A DNA stretch of 64,000 nucleotides from Ziziphus jujuba (taxonomy: Eukaryota > Streptophyta > Magnoliopsida > Rosales > Rhamnaceae). Both the position numbers and the translations under genes were made by a program. The stretch covers positions 12,101,001-12,165,000 of the forward strand of contig NC_083382.1 of NCBI RefSeq assembly GCF_031755915.1, read 5' to 3'. The notes under the pieces are model-generated. The model saw nothing but the letters and a program-made list of their open reading frames with translations, was not told the DNA's origin and searched no databases. This document shows, one piece after another, positions 46,601-58,670 of the stretch; the first letter of the stretch is position 1; each line of letters starts with the position of its first letter.

Positions 46601-46834
46601 ACTGGATTACTGTTATTAATTTGAAGTGCTGTAAATTTGTGGAAATCAATTTGTAGTATTGTGGGAGGAATAAGGGGATGATTATAGAAGTGTGTTTTCA
46701 GTGCAGAAAATTTTTGGTTAGTCCTACCCCAAGGGGAGGTGCTGCCGGATTTTCGGTTGGAAGGTTCGGTGGTATTTCCCTAGGATCAGGGCTTGTCTAG
46801 GGTTCCAGGGAGGAATTCTGGACGGGTCCTGACA
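43646..46834 (+). mobile_element. E-family repeat E4 nested in E3
   Basis: 3,189 bp, TTTAACACCCCGTCCC (mutated TGTAAC) to GGACGGGTCCTGACA. Perfect duplication CTTAT (43641-43645 and 46835-46839). Features in order: two TTCATAGACTAG subterminal copies (about 43819 and 43980), GA-rich tract (44170-44216), GC-rich leader to 44893 with donor GTAAGA, 61-nt predicted exon (45049-45109), A/T-rich intron, GC-rich module 45690-45985, acceptor CTCTAG at 46417, and the 3' end. It contains a 303-codon frame (44098-45009) with no known domain that is not kept in the other copies, so I do not call it a gene. Confidence 0.9.
45049..45109 (+). other. Predicted 61-nt hairpin exon of E4
   Basis: Preceded by TTAATTTAG and followed by GTGAGTGAC. 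Starts GAGCACGTGTG and ends TGCGTGCTCCAG, so the two ends can pair (GGAGCACG with CGTGCTCC, counting the acceptor G). An inner pair GATCC/GGATC is also present. Upstream donor GAAGTAAG at 44894 gives a first intron of 155 nt. Confidence 0.55.
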
Positions 46835-47150
46835 CTTATTCCTCCCACTTTACTACAATTTATTTCCAAAAGTTTACTATGCTTCAAATAATAAACAGGG
46901 AATCTATGCAATATTAGTTGAATAGTTATCCAATGTAGTATATAGAGCATTAAATATCACAATGAGTATGAACTTAATACAACAAAGAGTTGGAAAGAAA
47001 TAATACAAGATAGAAAAAAAAAAAAGAAGTGAAGAACTCTTTGAAATTAGCAACGATCATGGGATGTCAAACTCGCCTCGAGCGATCAATGCCTACAACT
47101 TGGGACTAAGAGAACAAATTTAAAAATGTGAGATGCTAACCATTTTAGTG

Positions 47151-48514
47151 TGTAACACCCCGTCCCGAAGTATGCTGGAATTTTCTCATGTTGACCAAGA
47201 TTGACAGGATTTGACTGTCATTGACCGAGAAGGGTCAAACTTTGACTTTTTGATTCAGCAAGAATTCTAAGTTGATCGAGATACCATTATGAAGTACACA
47301 TCGACATGAGTCCGTAGACTAGTAGCACGTCGAAAACGGAGCTACAATTTGAAAGTTATGAGCAAAACAAGTTGATGTTCGAATTGTCTAAGGGTGTCGG
47401 AGTTGACTTTTTATTTTTGTGAAATTGAGTTTTGACTCATACATAGTTATGAAGTACTCATCGATATGAGTTTGTAGACTAGCGGCACGCCCGATTCAGA
47501 CATGTGGTTTTAAAGTTATGGACCTACAAATTTTTTCAAATATCGTATTATTTTAATATTATTTTTAAAAATGTGAATAGTATATGCCACGTGTAACTTA
47601 GTTAATGGTGCCTTGTGTCATAATGAGAAAATGCCACCTGTCAGCCACAAGTAAATGTTATATTATATTATCTTTGTTATTATTTTATATATTATATTAT
47701 TATGATAAAATTTTATTATTTTAATATTTTTTATTTATTTATTTATTTATTTTTAATTGTCTTTTTTTCTTTTTCTTTATTTTTCTTTCTTTCCCCATGT
47801 GGGAAAAACACCTCTCCTTTTTTCCTCTTTTCTTCTCTTTTCTTCTTCCTTCTCTTCCTTCCTTCCTTCCCCCGACGGGTCCAACTTCCTCCTCCCTCAT
47901 CTCCCGCCGATTGACCATTGTGTCGATGGTAGCAGGCCACATGCACTGGACAGACCGACGATCCACAATGCCACGACCTCAGCCACTCAATCTCCAGCCG
48001 GTGGAGTGGCTAACGCGCTGGGATCGGTGCATAACGCAGGAGGTCGGCTTCCTCCCCATTGACTGGTTTTCCGGCAGCTATCGGCCGTGCAACCAGTCCC
48101 TTCCCACCAATTTGAACCCGTTGAGTCCTTTTCCAAGCTCAAATTGGCTCAAACCTCTTTCGTTTGTGGGATATTATGGAGTTCAAAACTGGCCGTAACT
48201 CCCCGATGGGATTCCCGCCATCTCCGGCGGCGGTGGGGCAGATTGAAGGTATATTCTTGACGTCCTCGTTATAAGCTTCGATTTGATACCTTATTTGTGA
48301 ATTATGACTGAGTATTTTGAAAGATGCCATTTTTGGATAAAATATTATTATTTTAATATGGTAGTCTGAAAGATATACTGTTTAATATTTAAATAATTAT
48401 TATTTATATTGTAGATGTCAAATTGTGCTGAATTGAATAAATATGGTTTGAACAATATTTAGTATGAATTGATTTATAGGTTGAGGAATTAATTATATTA
48501 ACTTACTAGGGCAG

Positions 48515-48545
<31 letters not shown>

Positions 48546-50406
48546 TTAATCATTTAATTATTTATGAAATTGAATTGTTGTGGAAGAGATTAATTTTATG
48601 AGATTATGGTTTAATATTTACTAAATTATTGTTGATTTAAATGTTGAGATTTTAATATGTAAATAATGCGTTATGTGATTTAAATTCTGTATGAATTTTT
48701 ATGCATCTTTTATTATTAATTTGGTGTAAATAAATTTTATGGATTTGAAGGAAATATTTAATTAAAAGATATTTAAAATGTATTTATGTGTTTAATAATT
48801 ATGTATGCTAGCACTTGGTATTCTAGTGATAGGAATTGAAATATTTAATCTGATGTATTTGATGATGGATTACAAGAGAGCATGAAATTTTATGAAACTG
48901 GTAAGGGTGTACGATTTGATTATATTTTATCAAAATTCTATATTTTATAATATTATAAAATATTTTTATCGGTTTTCGATGCACTATACACGTACCGGTG
49001 TTCTGTAGTTATGGATGTGATTAGTGCGCAGGTGGATGTATATGTGATTAGCACGTAGGTTGTAATGTCTCTCGTGAGTTGCCATCGGGCCGAGGGCAAG
49101 CCAGTTTGATATTGGCCATAGCCGCCTCCCTCCATGGCTCGAATGACAGTTTAAGCAGAGGCACGATGGGACGCCATGGGACCGTATGCTGGTTTCTCTC
49201 TTTAACTTCCCCATCAGATGGTGCTTTGGGACGCTGGGCACTGTAGGATACCACTGGTATATAGTATGTGCATCAAGTATCTTATATATATATTTTATAT
49301 TTTTATGGATCACACCGTTCGGGAATAGCGATCCGATGTGGTCCATAAAGAGCTAGCCTCGTAAGTATGTTGCCTACGAGTTCAAGAGATTAGAGGGCCA
49401 ATCTAGGCAACCATTCCGGACTATATTGGTAGCAGGGTGTCGGCGACGGATAGAAGCATGGATTGCACAGCATGTTGGAGGTATCATTTGAACCCCTGAT
49501 ATGAGTATATATTTCATAATATATTTTGAATTTAAAATATTATTTGACCTTGTACTATTCTATCAATTCATAATCTGATTTTCTAACAGTATACTTAATT
49601 GTTTTTATTGTCATTACTATTATTAATATTATTCTCATTATTAATATTACAATTATTATTTATCAGAATTATGTTTAAAGTTATTTTCATTACTATGATT
49701 ATTATTTTTTTAATTATTATTGCCATTATTTATTTTTATTTTTATTATTTTTATTATTTCTATTATTATTATTAGCATATGATATATGTGGACAAGTATC
49801 ACAGCCTACGGGCAAGAAAGATAGCCATTGGGTAAGTATAATAGTCCTTGGACAAGTGGTAGCCTTTGGGCAGATGAGATAGTCTTTGGGACAGCTGTGA
49901 TTATGTGATAGTTCTTGGACAAGTGATTACCTTCGAGTAAATATGATAGATGATATTAGTACTATTTTTATCATGAAAATGATTGCTATTATTATTATTG
50001 TTGTTGATGTGATGATTGTTTTATTTTTCTTCTTATATTACGCATCGGTATATTTTGTAACACAATATTTGAAATGTATGACAATCAGTGGGTGGTGTGG
50101 GCGGATGTGAATGATTAAAGGTATAATTGGTTGTTTATTTAGTTGATTATTCCTATTGCATATGTATATACGTATGTGTTTTATATAAATTGTTATCGAA
50201 GTGCTGCCACTGTGGAAATTATTGTAGTAAGATTGGAGGGATAAGGTGGTACCATATAGGAGTGTAACTTTGTGCAGATAAATTTTATGGTAAGTCTTTC
50301 ACTTAGGGGAAATGCTGTCAGATTTTCCATTAGAAGGTTTAGTGGTGTTTCCCTGGATCAAGACTTGTCCAGGGTTCCAGTGAAGGGTCTTGGACGGGTC
50401 CTGACA
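47151..50406 (+). mobile_element. E-family repeat E5 nested in E3
   Basis: 3,256 bp, TGTAACACCCCGTCCC to GGACGGGTCCTGACA. Flanks TAGTG and CAGTG (4 of 5). It has the subterminal pair and the GC-rich module (48980-49260) but a different, T-rich leader (47750-47870) and no 61-nt exon. The 49.6-49.95 kb part has (AAT)-type repeats and tandem TGGGCAAG-like units matching those in E1. E1 and E5 form a sub-group. Confidence 0.9.
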
Positions 50407-52195
50407 CAGTGCACTGACGTAGTCTACTATACACTACTATGCAGTAATAATAATAATAATAATATAATAAACTTGATTAATTAATAATAAATAATTAAAT
50501 AATTGTAAATAAGTAAAATTTGCATTTTCTCTCAAAACCCTCACCATTCCACTCAATTGGAAAAGTTCTTCTTTTAAAACATTTTCACAAAACCCATAAT
50601 TTTTTACCCCAAAATCAATGGGGTAAATAAAAAATAAAATACAAATAATTTAAATCTTACAATATAACCTTGAGGATAATTTAATAACAAATAATTGAAT
50701 TTATAATGAAATATCATAAGATAAAAATAAAATCATAAATAAATTTGTAGTACAGAAATTTAGCATAGAACAAAATTAAACATAATATATAATTTATGAA
50801 ATTTACTATATAAATTAATGAAATAATAAATAATAATAGAATTATTTTAATTAGTTCAAAATGCCTCAATTTGTGTAGGCAATAAAATACATTAAATTTC
50901 ATTTAAAATCCAACATTGAAACAATAATGAAAACATGAATAAATGCATTCAAATAATCAATTTCAGTAAGTAGAATAAATCAATTAAATAATATAAGAAA
51001 TATTTAAATTAATTTAAAACATCTACTTGAAATAAGTGGTAAAAATATAATAAAATCCATTTTAAATTAACAAATCAATTTAAATAATAAAATCATGCTA
51101 AAATGCATTTTTAAAACATTAATACGAATAAATGATAAAAACATAATTAAATACATTTTAATTTTAAATATTCTTTTAAATCATTAATATTTTGGAAATC
51201 GTATCGATAAAATTATTTGATGCACCAAGCTATATACCGGTGATGTCCGACGGTACCCAACGTCCCAAGCAGTGTCTGATGGGGAAGTTAAAGAGAGAAA
51301 CTTGCATCCGACCACTTTGGCATCCCAACAGCACTGATGCTTATAGCTACCATCCCAACTATGAAAGGGGATGGCTATGGCCAATATATCAAACTTGCCT
51401 ATCCTCGGGTCCATAGCATCTCACGGGAAATCATATAACTTGCACGCTTATCAATATATCACAAATACAGTAGAGAATACGAGTACTATATGGTGCATCT
51501 AAGAACCAGTAAAATTATATGTTTTCCAAATCTCGAATCTCATAAATACCACTTTCAAATCCATTAATCCACATCACCTTTAAACCATCATCATAAATCC
51601 AATCACTTAAAGTCCATCAATGTAAATCCATCACTTTCAAATATACCAAATTTCCTATGGCAATAAGTCAAACCCTTAATATTTAAATGCATAAATATAT
51701 TTTTGAAACATAATAATTTAAAACAATATTTTTCTCAAATCCTTAAAATCCAATTTAAATAACAAATATCATTGAAATCACGTAAAATTCAGGCATAATT
51801 AAATTTCCACAATTCACCAATACCATAAAATAAATTCACAATAAATGTAAATGAATATTTTCCTTCAAATCCGTAAAATCAATTTGTACCAAAAATAATA
51901 TTAAAATCTCATAAAATTTATATATTCTTAAAATCATATACACATTTATTATGCATCATAAATTCAACATTAAACTTAACAATACATTATTAAAAACCTT
52001 ATACCATAATATCTTAAGAATCAAGATATGATTCTCATGCAACATATATTTTTATTTCATCCCAAATAGGCATCATAAATTCAATATAATTTTTATCGAA
52101 AGTCCAACACATAAAATATCAAATCCAAATTATTAATTATCACAAAATATATATAATTTAACACCTGAAAATAAATTTGAAGGTGAATCACTCAC

Positions 52196-52256
52196 TTTAA
52201 ACATGGATATAAATCAAGATCCTCAATGGGATCTTTCCGACGGCTCATACGTGCTC
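52196..52256 (-). other. Predicted 61-nt hairpin-type exon of E3
   Basis: On the minus strand TATTTTAG precedes and GTGAGTGAT follows. Same length; the 3' end has decayed (…TTTAAA), so the outer pairing is lost, while the inner GATCC/GGATC pair is kept. Donor GAGGTAAG gives intron 1 of 158 nt (52257-52414). Confidence 0.5.
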
Positions 52257-52976
52257 CTAAAATATCAATAGTACACAAGATCAAATAAATTAATATTTTA
52301 TCCGAGTATTTTACATACGGGTACCTGGGGGAGCTAACATAAATGGTATCCAAAATTCACAAGTAATATATCGAAACGAAGCTTATGAAGCAAGGATCAC
52401 TGATTGAGTCTTACCTCTCGGAGATCAGACCTGTGGTGGCTGGAATCTAGTCGAAAAGATTTCAGGTTTAATGTAACACACCGTCCCAAAGTACAACGGA
52501 AATTTTCCAACTTTGACCGAGGTTGATCATTGATCGTTGACCGTTGACCAAGGGATCAAAAGTTGACTTTTTGACTCGGATGGAATTCTAGGTGGATTGA
52601 GATACCATTATGAAGTACACATTTGCATGAGTTCGTAGACTAGTAGCACATCGAAAAGGAGCTACGGCTTGAAAGTTATGAGCAAAACAAGTTGAGGTCC
52701 AAACTGTCCAAGGAGTGCCGGAGGTGACTTTTTATTCATGCAAAGTTGAGCTTTGACTCATGCATGGTTGTGAAGTACTCGTTGATACCAGTTCGTAGAC
52801 TAGCGGCACATCCGATTTGGACATGTGGTTTGAAAGTTATGGACATGCGAAGTTTTCCGAATACCGTAATATTTTATTATATCTGGCTTGAGTGAACAGT
52901 GATGCCACGTGTCGACATCTGAGAGGTCCATGTGGGTGAACAGTATCACCCACAGTGGCTTTTATTTTGGCAAAAC

Positions 52977-52992
52977 GGGGGGGGGGGGGGGG
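52977..52992 (+). repeat. 16-base poly-G run
   Basis: Uninterrupted G run at the start of the E6 GA-rich tract. Other copies have AAAATG(A/C)… followed by GAGAGAG at this place. Confidence 0.9.
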
Positions 52993-53851
52993 AGGAGAGA
53001 GAAAGAGAGAGAGGAGAGAAAGAGAGAGAGAGAAAATCCCTGGCCACCACCGGTTCGCCATCGTCCGGCCACCGGAGGGCCACACGCACCACCCCACTGC
53101 CTCCGTCTCCTGAATTCCGACCGACCACCCAAATCTCACGGCCAACCGGCCGGTAACGCGCCGGGATCGAAGCGTTTTCCGGCGACGGCGATTTTTCCCC
53201 TCCACCACCAGCCACTGCCGTTTGACCCATTTTCGGTCATTTTTAGGCCACACACGCTAGCCACCCCTCACCACCTTCTCATTTCCAGCTAGCCCACCAA
53301 ATTTCACGGCTACCGGACCTCCGACGTGCTGGGATCGGAGTATTTTTCGGCGAGGGGCCAAAAATCTTCAAACCCAGATCTCTTCGCCGTCCGGCCTCCG
53401 TTTGCCTCACTGCTGATCCCGTTGGAACCCTCTCCCTTCGATCTACAAAGCCCCCAAAAATCTCGGCCACCAGCCACCGGACGTGCCACCGGCAGCGACT
53501 GTTTCCGGTGGGATTCGGCGGCTCGCCGGAAAATCCAATTCCGGCGAGTAACCAGTCACGTCTCTGGTCCCTCCCCACTAATTCTGACCCCCTGAATCCA
53601 AATTCGGTGTCCTTTTCCTCCAATTTGTGACGGTTTGAGAGAATCGAAGAGTTGAATCCCTAAAGCTTTCCGGCGAGATTCCGATTTCCGGGAAGTAAGA
53701 CCGGATTCGTAATCCTCGTCACTCAAGCTTCGATTCGGTATATTACTTGTCAATTTTGGTTAACATTTGTGTTTAACCTCCCGGGTACTGGGTATTATTT
53801 ACCCCAATAAAATATTATTTTATTTGACTGTGTGTGAATTTGTTGTTCTAG

Positions 53852-53912
53852 GAGCACGTGTGCATCGTGGAATTGATCCCATGGAGGATCTTAAGTTAAT
53901 TGCGTGCTCCAG
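53852..53912 (+). other. Predicted 61-nt hairpin exon of E6
   Basis: TTGTTCTAG before, GTGAGTGAT after. Same length and end pairing as in E4. Donor GAAGTAAG at 53695, so intron 1 is 157 nt. Confidence 0.55.
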
Positions 53913-54789
53913 GTGAGTGATCCACCTTCAAAATTATTTTGGGATGTTAAAAAATATATATTTTGTGTTAATTGGTTATTTGAAAATATTTTTGATGTGT
54001 TGAATATTTAATAAATTTATATTTGGAATTTTTGATGCCAAAATTGAATGGAATTAAATATTTGGGCATCATAAAATATGTTGGTTCTAAGGAATTTGAG
54101 ATTTTGGTAAATTTTATCAAATTTCATTGTTGATATATTTCATAATTAAATATTTGATAAATATGTTTTATGTATTAAATATTAAGAGAAATTCCAGATA
54201 AATGGTATTGCTAAATTATAATGTTTTTAATATATGTTTTGGTGCCAAAAGAATATATTTGGAAAATTAAAGAAATTGTGATTTGATTTATTTTAATTAT
54301 TGCTATGCTTATTAGTTTTAAAAATTGTTTTGGGGTATAATATAATATATATGTGTTCGAATAATTTGACTTATATACCATTCGATTGAATGTTTGGATT
54401 ATGCATATAAAAATATTTGCCTTATTAAATATGAGTTGTCATTTTATGTAAGGTCTGACAATATATTAAATGGTTTGAAATTCGAATGGGTTCATAAGTG
54501 AACTTGGAGTAGTTAAATATTTTAAATCATTTCGGAAATGATTTATTTGAGAAGCAGATGAAAAATTTTATGATTTTAAACATGTTCAAATATTTTAAGA
54601 ATTTTATGGGTTTAAAAATTGATTTATGGTGAATATATTTCACTGTGGTATTTCTGATTTTCGTATGAAATGACGATTTGAAAATTTTTGAAATATTTAA
54701 ACAAGCGGTTGAATTTGACAATTAAATTATGATTATGATTGTTATTTTTAATTGATGTACCATATAGTACCAGAGTTTAGTTCAGTATT

Positions 54790-55050
54790 ATATTACAGTG
54801 TGCTGGGTTTACCACGGTGTCGTAAGGTTGGTTTCATCCAACGGTTATCTATTATTACCACGAACTGTGAGGTCGGATTTATTTGACTGTTTATTATTAT
54901 TACCACGGTGCCATGAGGTTGGTATCATTCAACAGTTTAGTATTGCCACGGACTGTGAGATTGGGTACGTCCCGACAGTTATTTATTATTTCCACGATAC
55001 CTTTCATATATTGAGGGTCGTGAGGTGGGTGTATCCCATGGTTTATAGAT
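54790..55050 (+). repeat. Tandem GTGAGGT(T/C)GG units in E6
   Basis: Units of about 40-45 bp built on ATTACCACGG(A/T)…GTGAGGT(T/C)GG…CAACGGTTTA, alternately ending CATCCAACGG and (T/C)GAC(T/A)G. The same set is in E7 at 58430-58670. Confidence 0.75.
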
Positions 55051-57058
55051 TGGTACATCGTATGGTACATTCTATATGTTGTATAAATCGTGTTTTTATT
55101 ATTCATTTAAATTTAAAGCTTTACATAAATTTTATGGAATTGTTATCGTAATTTTATTACCTATTCTCATTAATGTTTAAGAGTTATTTGTCTTGATTTT
55201 GTCATTTAAATCGATTGATATTTTAAAATAAATTCTATTGTATTTTTTATCAATTGTTTTATATAGATGTTTAAATTGATTTAAAATATTCCTTTGGTTA
55301 TTTCCTTGATTTAAACAATAAATTTTATAATTTATATATTGGATTTATTTTTGTTCTTATGCCAAATTTCTTTAATATAAGTATTATTTATGATTTTATT
55401 TATGGTATCTAATGATGTCTTATTCTTTATTTCCATTATAAATTTGGATCCTTAAATTCTTGTATTTTACTCGAAATTTATTGACTAATTGTTTTCCTTG
55501 ATTTTTGGGGTATAAAAGATTGGGTTCCGCGAAAATGTTTTAAAAAGAGAACCTTTCTAACGGAGTGAATGGTGAGGGTTTTGAGAGAAATTATTATTTT
55601 CCAATTAATTATTAATTATTTATTTATTCATTCTTAATTAATCAAGTGTACTATAATTATCGTGGCTTTATCATTGTACAATAGATAGGGTCACTCACTG
55701 AGATGATTAGCATCTCATATTTTTAAATTCCGTTCCCCTAGGTTCAGGTTGGGAGACGTTGATCGTCCGGGGCGAGCCCGATGTCTCAGTTCATTGCCGA
55801 AAGTCCAAGGAACATTTTCTTCCCTTTTTCCTCTCCATCTTGTATTGTTTCATCTGACATTGTATTAATTCCACATTTATTTGTATAATGCTCTGTATAC
55901 TGTATTGGACGCATTTTATTAAATACTGCATTGATTCCCTGTTATTCTTTTGGAGTGCTGCAAATTGTGGAATTATATTGTAGTAATGTGGGAGGAATAA
56001 GGGGATGTGTATAGAAGTGTGTTTTCAGTGCAGGAAATTTGTGGTAAGTCCAATCCTTGGGGGAGGTTCTGCCGGATTTTCCATTGGAGGGTCCGGTAGG
56101 GTTTTCCTAGGATCATGGCTTATCCAGGGTTCCGGTGAGGAATTTTGAACGGGTCCTGACATTTAATATCCTCAAATCTCACAATTCATCAAGAATTGAA
56201 GGAAACCTACCTCGGATTTGGATTCAGAGAGGTCAAATTAGTGGGAAAGGGTAAGTGGGATCATCGGGAACTTGTCGAAATGAGATTTCACGGTGAACTG
56301 CCGTGCCCACTGGAGAAACTCGCCTCCAGTGGCACGTCTTGTGGCCACTGGCCATGATTTTTGGTGGAGAGGTAGATTGGAGGATGGTTAAGCCAATGGG
56401 ACCAGTGGTGTTGAAAATGGGTGGCTGGTGTGGGAGAAATCGATGGTGGAAGGAAAATGGGTCGTCACAGGAAAATGCCCCAATCTGAGCCCGTCGCTGG
56501 AGATTTGGCCTTGGGTTTTGGGTGGCTGGCTGGAAATGAAGGGTGGGTGGTGGTGATCCAATGCATCTAATGGTCAGGTGGCTAGAAAAGGGTGAACGGC
56601 ATAAGGCCAGTTCCTCCCTCTCTCACCTCTTTCCCTTTCCTCTTTCTTTCTCCTCTTTCTCCTTCTCTCCCATCCTTTTCTCTCCTTCTCGCCTAATCAA
56701 AATACCCCTGGGTGCCACTGTGCACTCATAGGTTGGCCCAAAAATGTGACATGTGGCATAGTTCTGTAACACCCCACACCCAAAAAATGCACCTATTGAG
56801 AAGTTTGACTAGGTTTGACCAAGTTTGACGAGGTTGACCAAGTGAATAGTGCGAGTCTAGATTTGACTTTTTCTATGATTTATATTTTAGTTTGACCAAG
56901 GTATCATTGGAGAGAGCTTGTAGATACGAGTTCAAAGACTAGCGGCATGCCAAATTTCGAGCTACGAATCAAAAGTTATGGTTCTATGAAGTTCAGTTTC
57001 AGTATTTTATCTGTGTCCAAACCAGTCTAAGTGTTTTTGTCTGATAGCAACCCCAGGC

Positions 57059-57067
57059 TTATAAAAG
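57059..57067 (+). promoter_or_regulatory. Possible TATA box inside E7
   Basis: TTATAAAAG about 295 bp from the element start, followed after some 40 bp by a typical leader-like CCAAAACCCTAGAGC. It supports the reading direction TGTAAC to CCTGACA for the family. I do not see an equally good box in the other copies. Confidence 0.45.
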
Positions 57068-58429
57068 TCTCATTTTGTGTGCCAAATAGAGTCCCAAAAC
57101 CCTAGAGCTCCCTTTTCCTTCACGAAACCCGAGGAAAAACACCCCAACCTTTGGACCCGAACTGGGTCAAAACGACCCATTTTTACCTACAACCGGGTTT
57201 ACACCGTTCAACCACCTTCGGCCACAACCTTGTTACACGCGTCAGACAGAGAGGAGCGGAGGGAGGAGGCGAGCTCGGCCCTAAAATTTTCCGGCCACCG
57301 GACGCCGGACGCTCCCAGATCGAGCCGGAGTTTTTCTCTCTCCTCGATTTGTGTGTTTTTCGGCCAACCCAGCTCACCCCATACCTCTATCCCACCATTT
57401 TTGACCTCTCTGAGTCCATTTCCGGGGTTAGATTGCCCAAAATCCCCATCGTTTGAGAGATCCCTCAAGTTTAAACTCGGCCGAAACTTTACCTCGATTT
57501 TTCGGCCACCGGAGGAGTCACCGGACCAAGGTAAGGCCACTGGTGAACTCCTTGCCTCTTGGGCTTTCCATAGACATATAATTTGTGAATTTTGGAGATC
57601 GTTTGGTAATTTTCTTATTTTTGGGTTATTTTACTAATCTTTCGGATAAAATTAGACTGTGTCTGGACAACAATTGGTCAAATTAGTTGAAATTGGAGTT
57701 GGATTAGTGCAATTAGATATTATTGGAACTTGTTTGGTGGGTCAATTGCAAAAAAATACGCTTAAGGCAAAATATTTTTAGTTATTGGAGCTTGACATAT
57801 ATTTTTATATTATGACAGGCACTGGTACTGAACCGGAGGTGAGCCTGCAGGAGAGTATAGTTGAGCAGCATCTGTACAGTGAGTGGTTATATTATTTAAA
57901 TTATTTTGGGCATATTATAATATGTATGTGTTTTGAATAATTTGGCATATATACCATTTGATTGAAATGCTTGCTTTATGCATATATATAATATCTGCTT
58001 TCACTTATACAAGTTATCATTTTGTGTGGATTTTAATAAGATTTTCAGTGATTTCTAAATTCGATGAGTTCATAGTGAACTTGTGAATTATGTTAATTAA
58101 ATATTCTGGTATTTGAATTGAGATTTTAGATTATTTCGGAAAGTACTTGATTTGAGGAGCAGATTGAAAAATTTATATGATTTTAAGCATGTTCAAGTAT
58201 TTTCAAATTTTATATGCTTAAAATTGGATTATAGTGAATATAAATTCACTGTGGTATTTATGGTTTTATTTGAAGTTGATGAATTGGAATTTTTTTGAAA
58301 TATTTCAATAAGCGGTGGAACTTAAATATTAAATTATGATTTATAATACAGTGGAGTACTGTATCAGTCATGTTTAATTGATGTACCATATAGTATCAGA
58401 GGTTTGGTTCAGTATTATATTATATTACA

Positions 58430-58670
58430 GCGCGCTGGGTTGCCACGGTACCATGAGGTTGGTTTCATCCAACGGTTTATTATTACCACGGACTGTGAGG
58501 TCGGGTTTAACTGACAATTTATTATTGCCACAGTACCGTGAGGTTGGTTTCATCCAACGGTTTATTATTGCCATGGACCGTGAGGTCGGGTTTAACCGAC
58601 GGTTTATTTATTATTGTTCCCACGATACCTTTCGGATATTGAAGGTCATGAGGTGGGTGAATCCCACGGT
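58430..58670 (+). repeat. Tandem GTGAGGT(T/C)GG units in E7
   Basis: At least four units alternating GTGAGGTTGGTTTCATCC and GTGAGGTCGGGTTTAAC(T/C)G, each followed by GGTTTATTATT(G/A)CCA. More regular than in E6. Confidence 0.8.

Larger units (their letters stand above)
52472..56161 (+). mobile_element. E-family repeat E6 nested in E3
   Basis: 3,690 bp, TGTAACACACCGTCCC to GAACGGGTCCTGACA. Perfect duplication TTTAA (52467-52471 and 56162-56166). The leader, donor (53695), 61-nt exon (53852-53912) and acceptor (55741) are as in E4. The middle module is different from E4's, with ACCACGG…GTGAGGT tandem units at 54790-55050. A 16-G run is at 52977-52992. Confidence 0.9.

Noticed and set aside
43646..46834. 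E family as Helitrons or as DNA transposons
   Set aside because: Target duplications of 5 bp and TG…CA ends do not fit Helitrons (no duplication, TC…CTRR). Ends are not inverted repeats beyond a few bases.
57077..57637. 186-codon open frame in E7
   Set aside because: Crosses the predicted GTAAGG donor, no domain, and not shared with other E copies.
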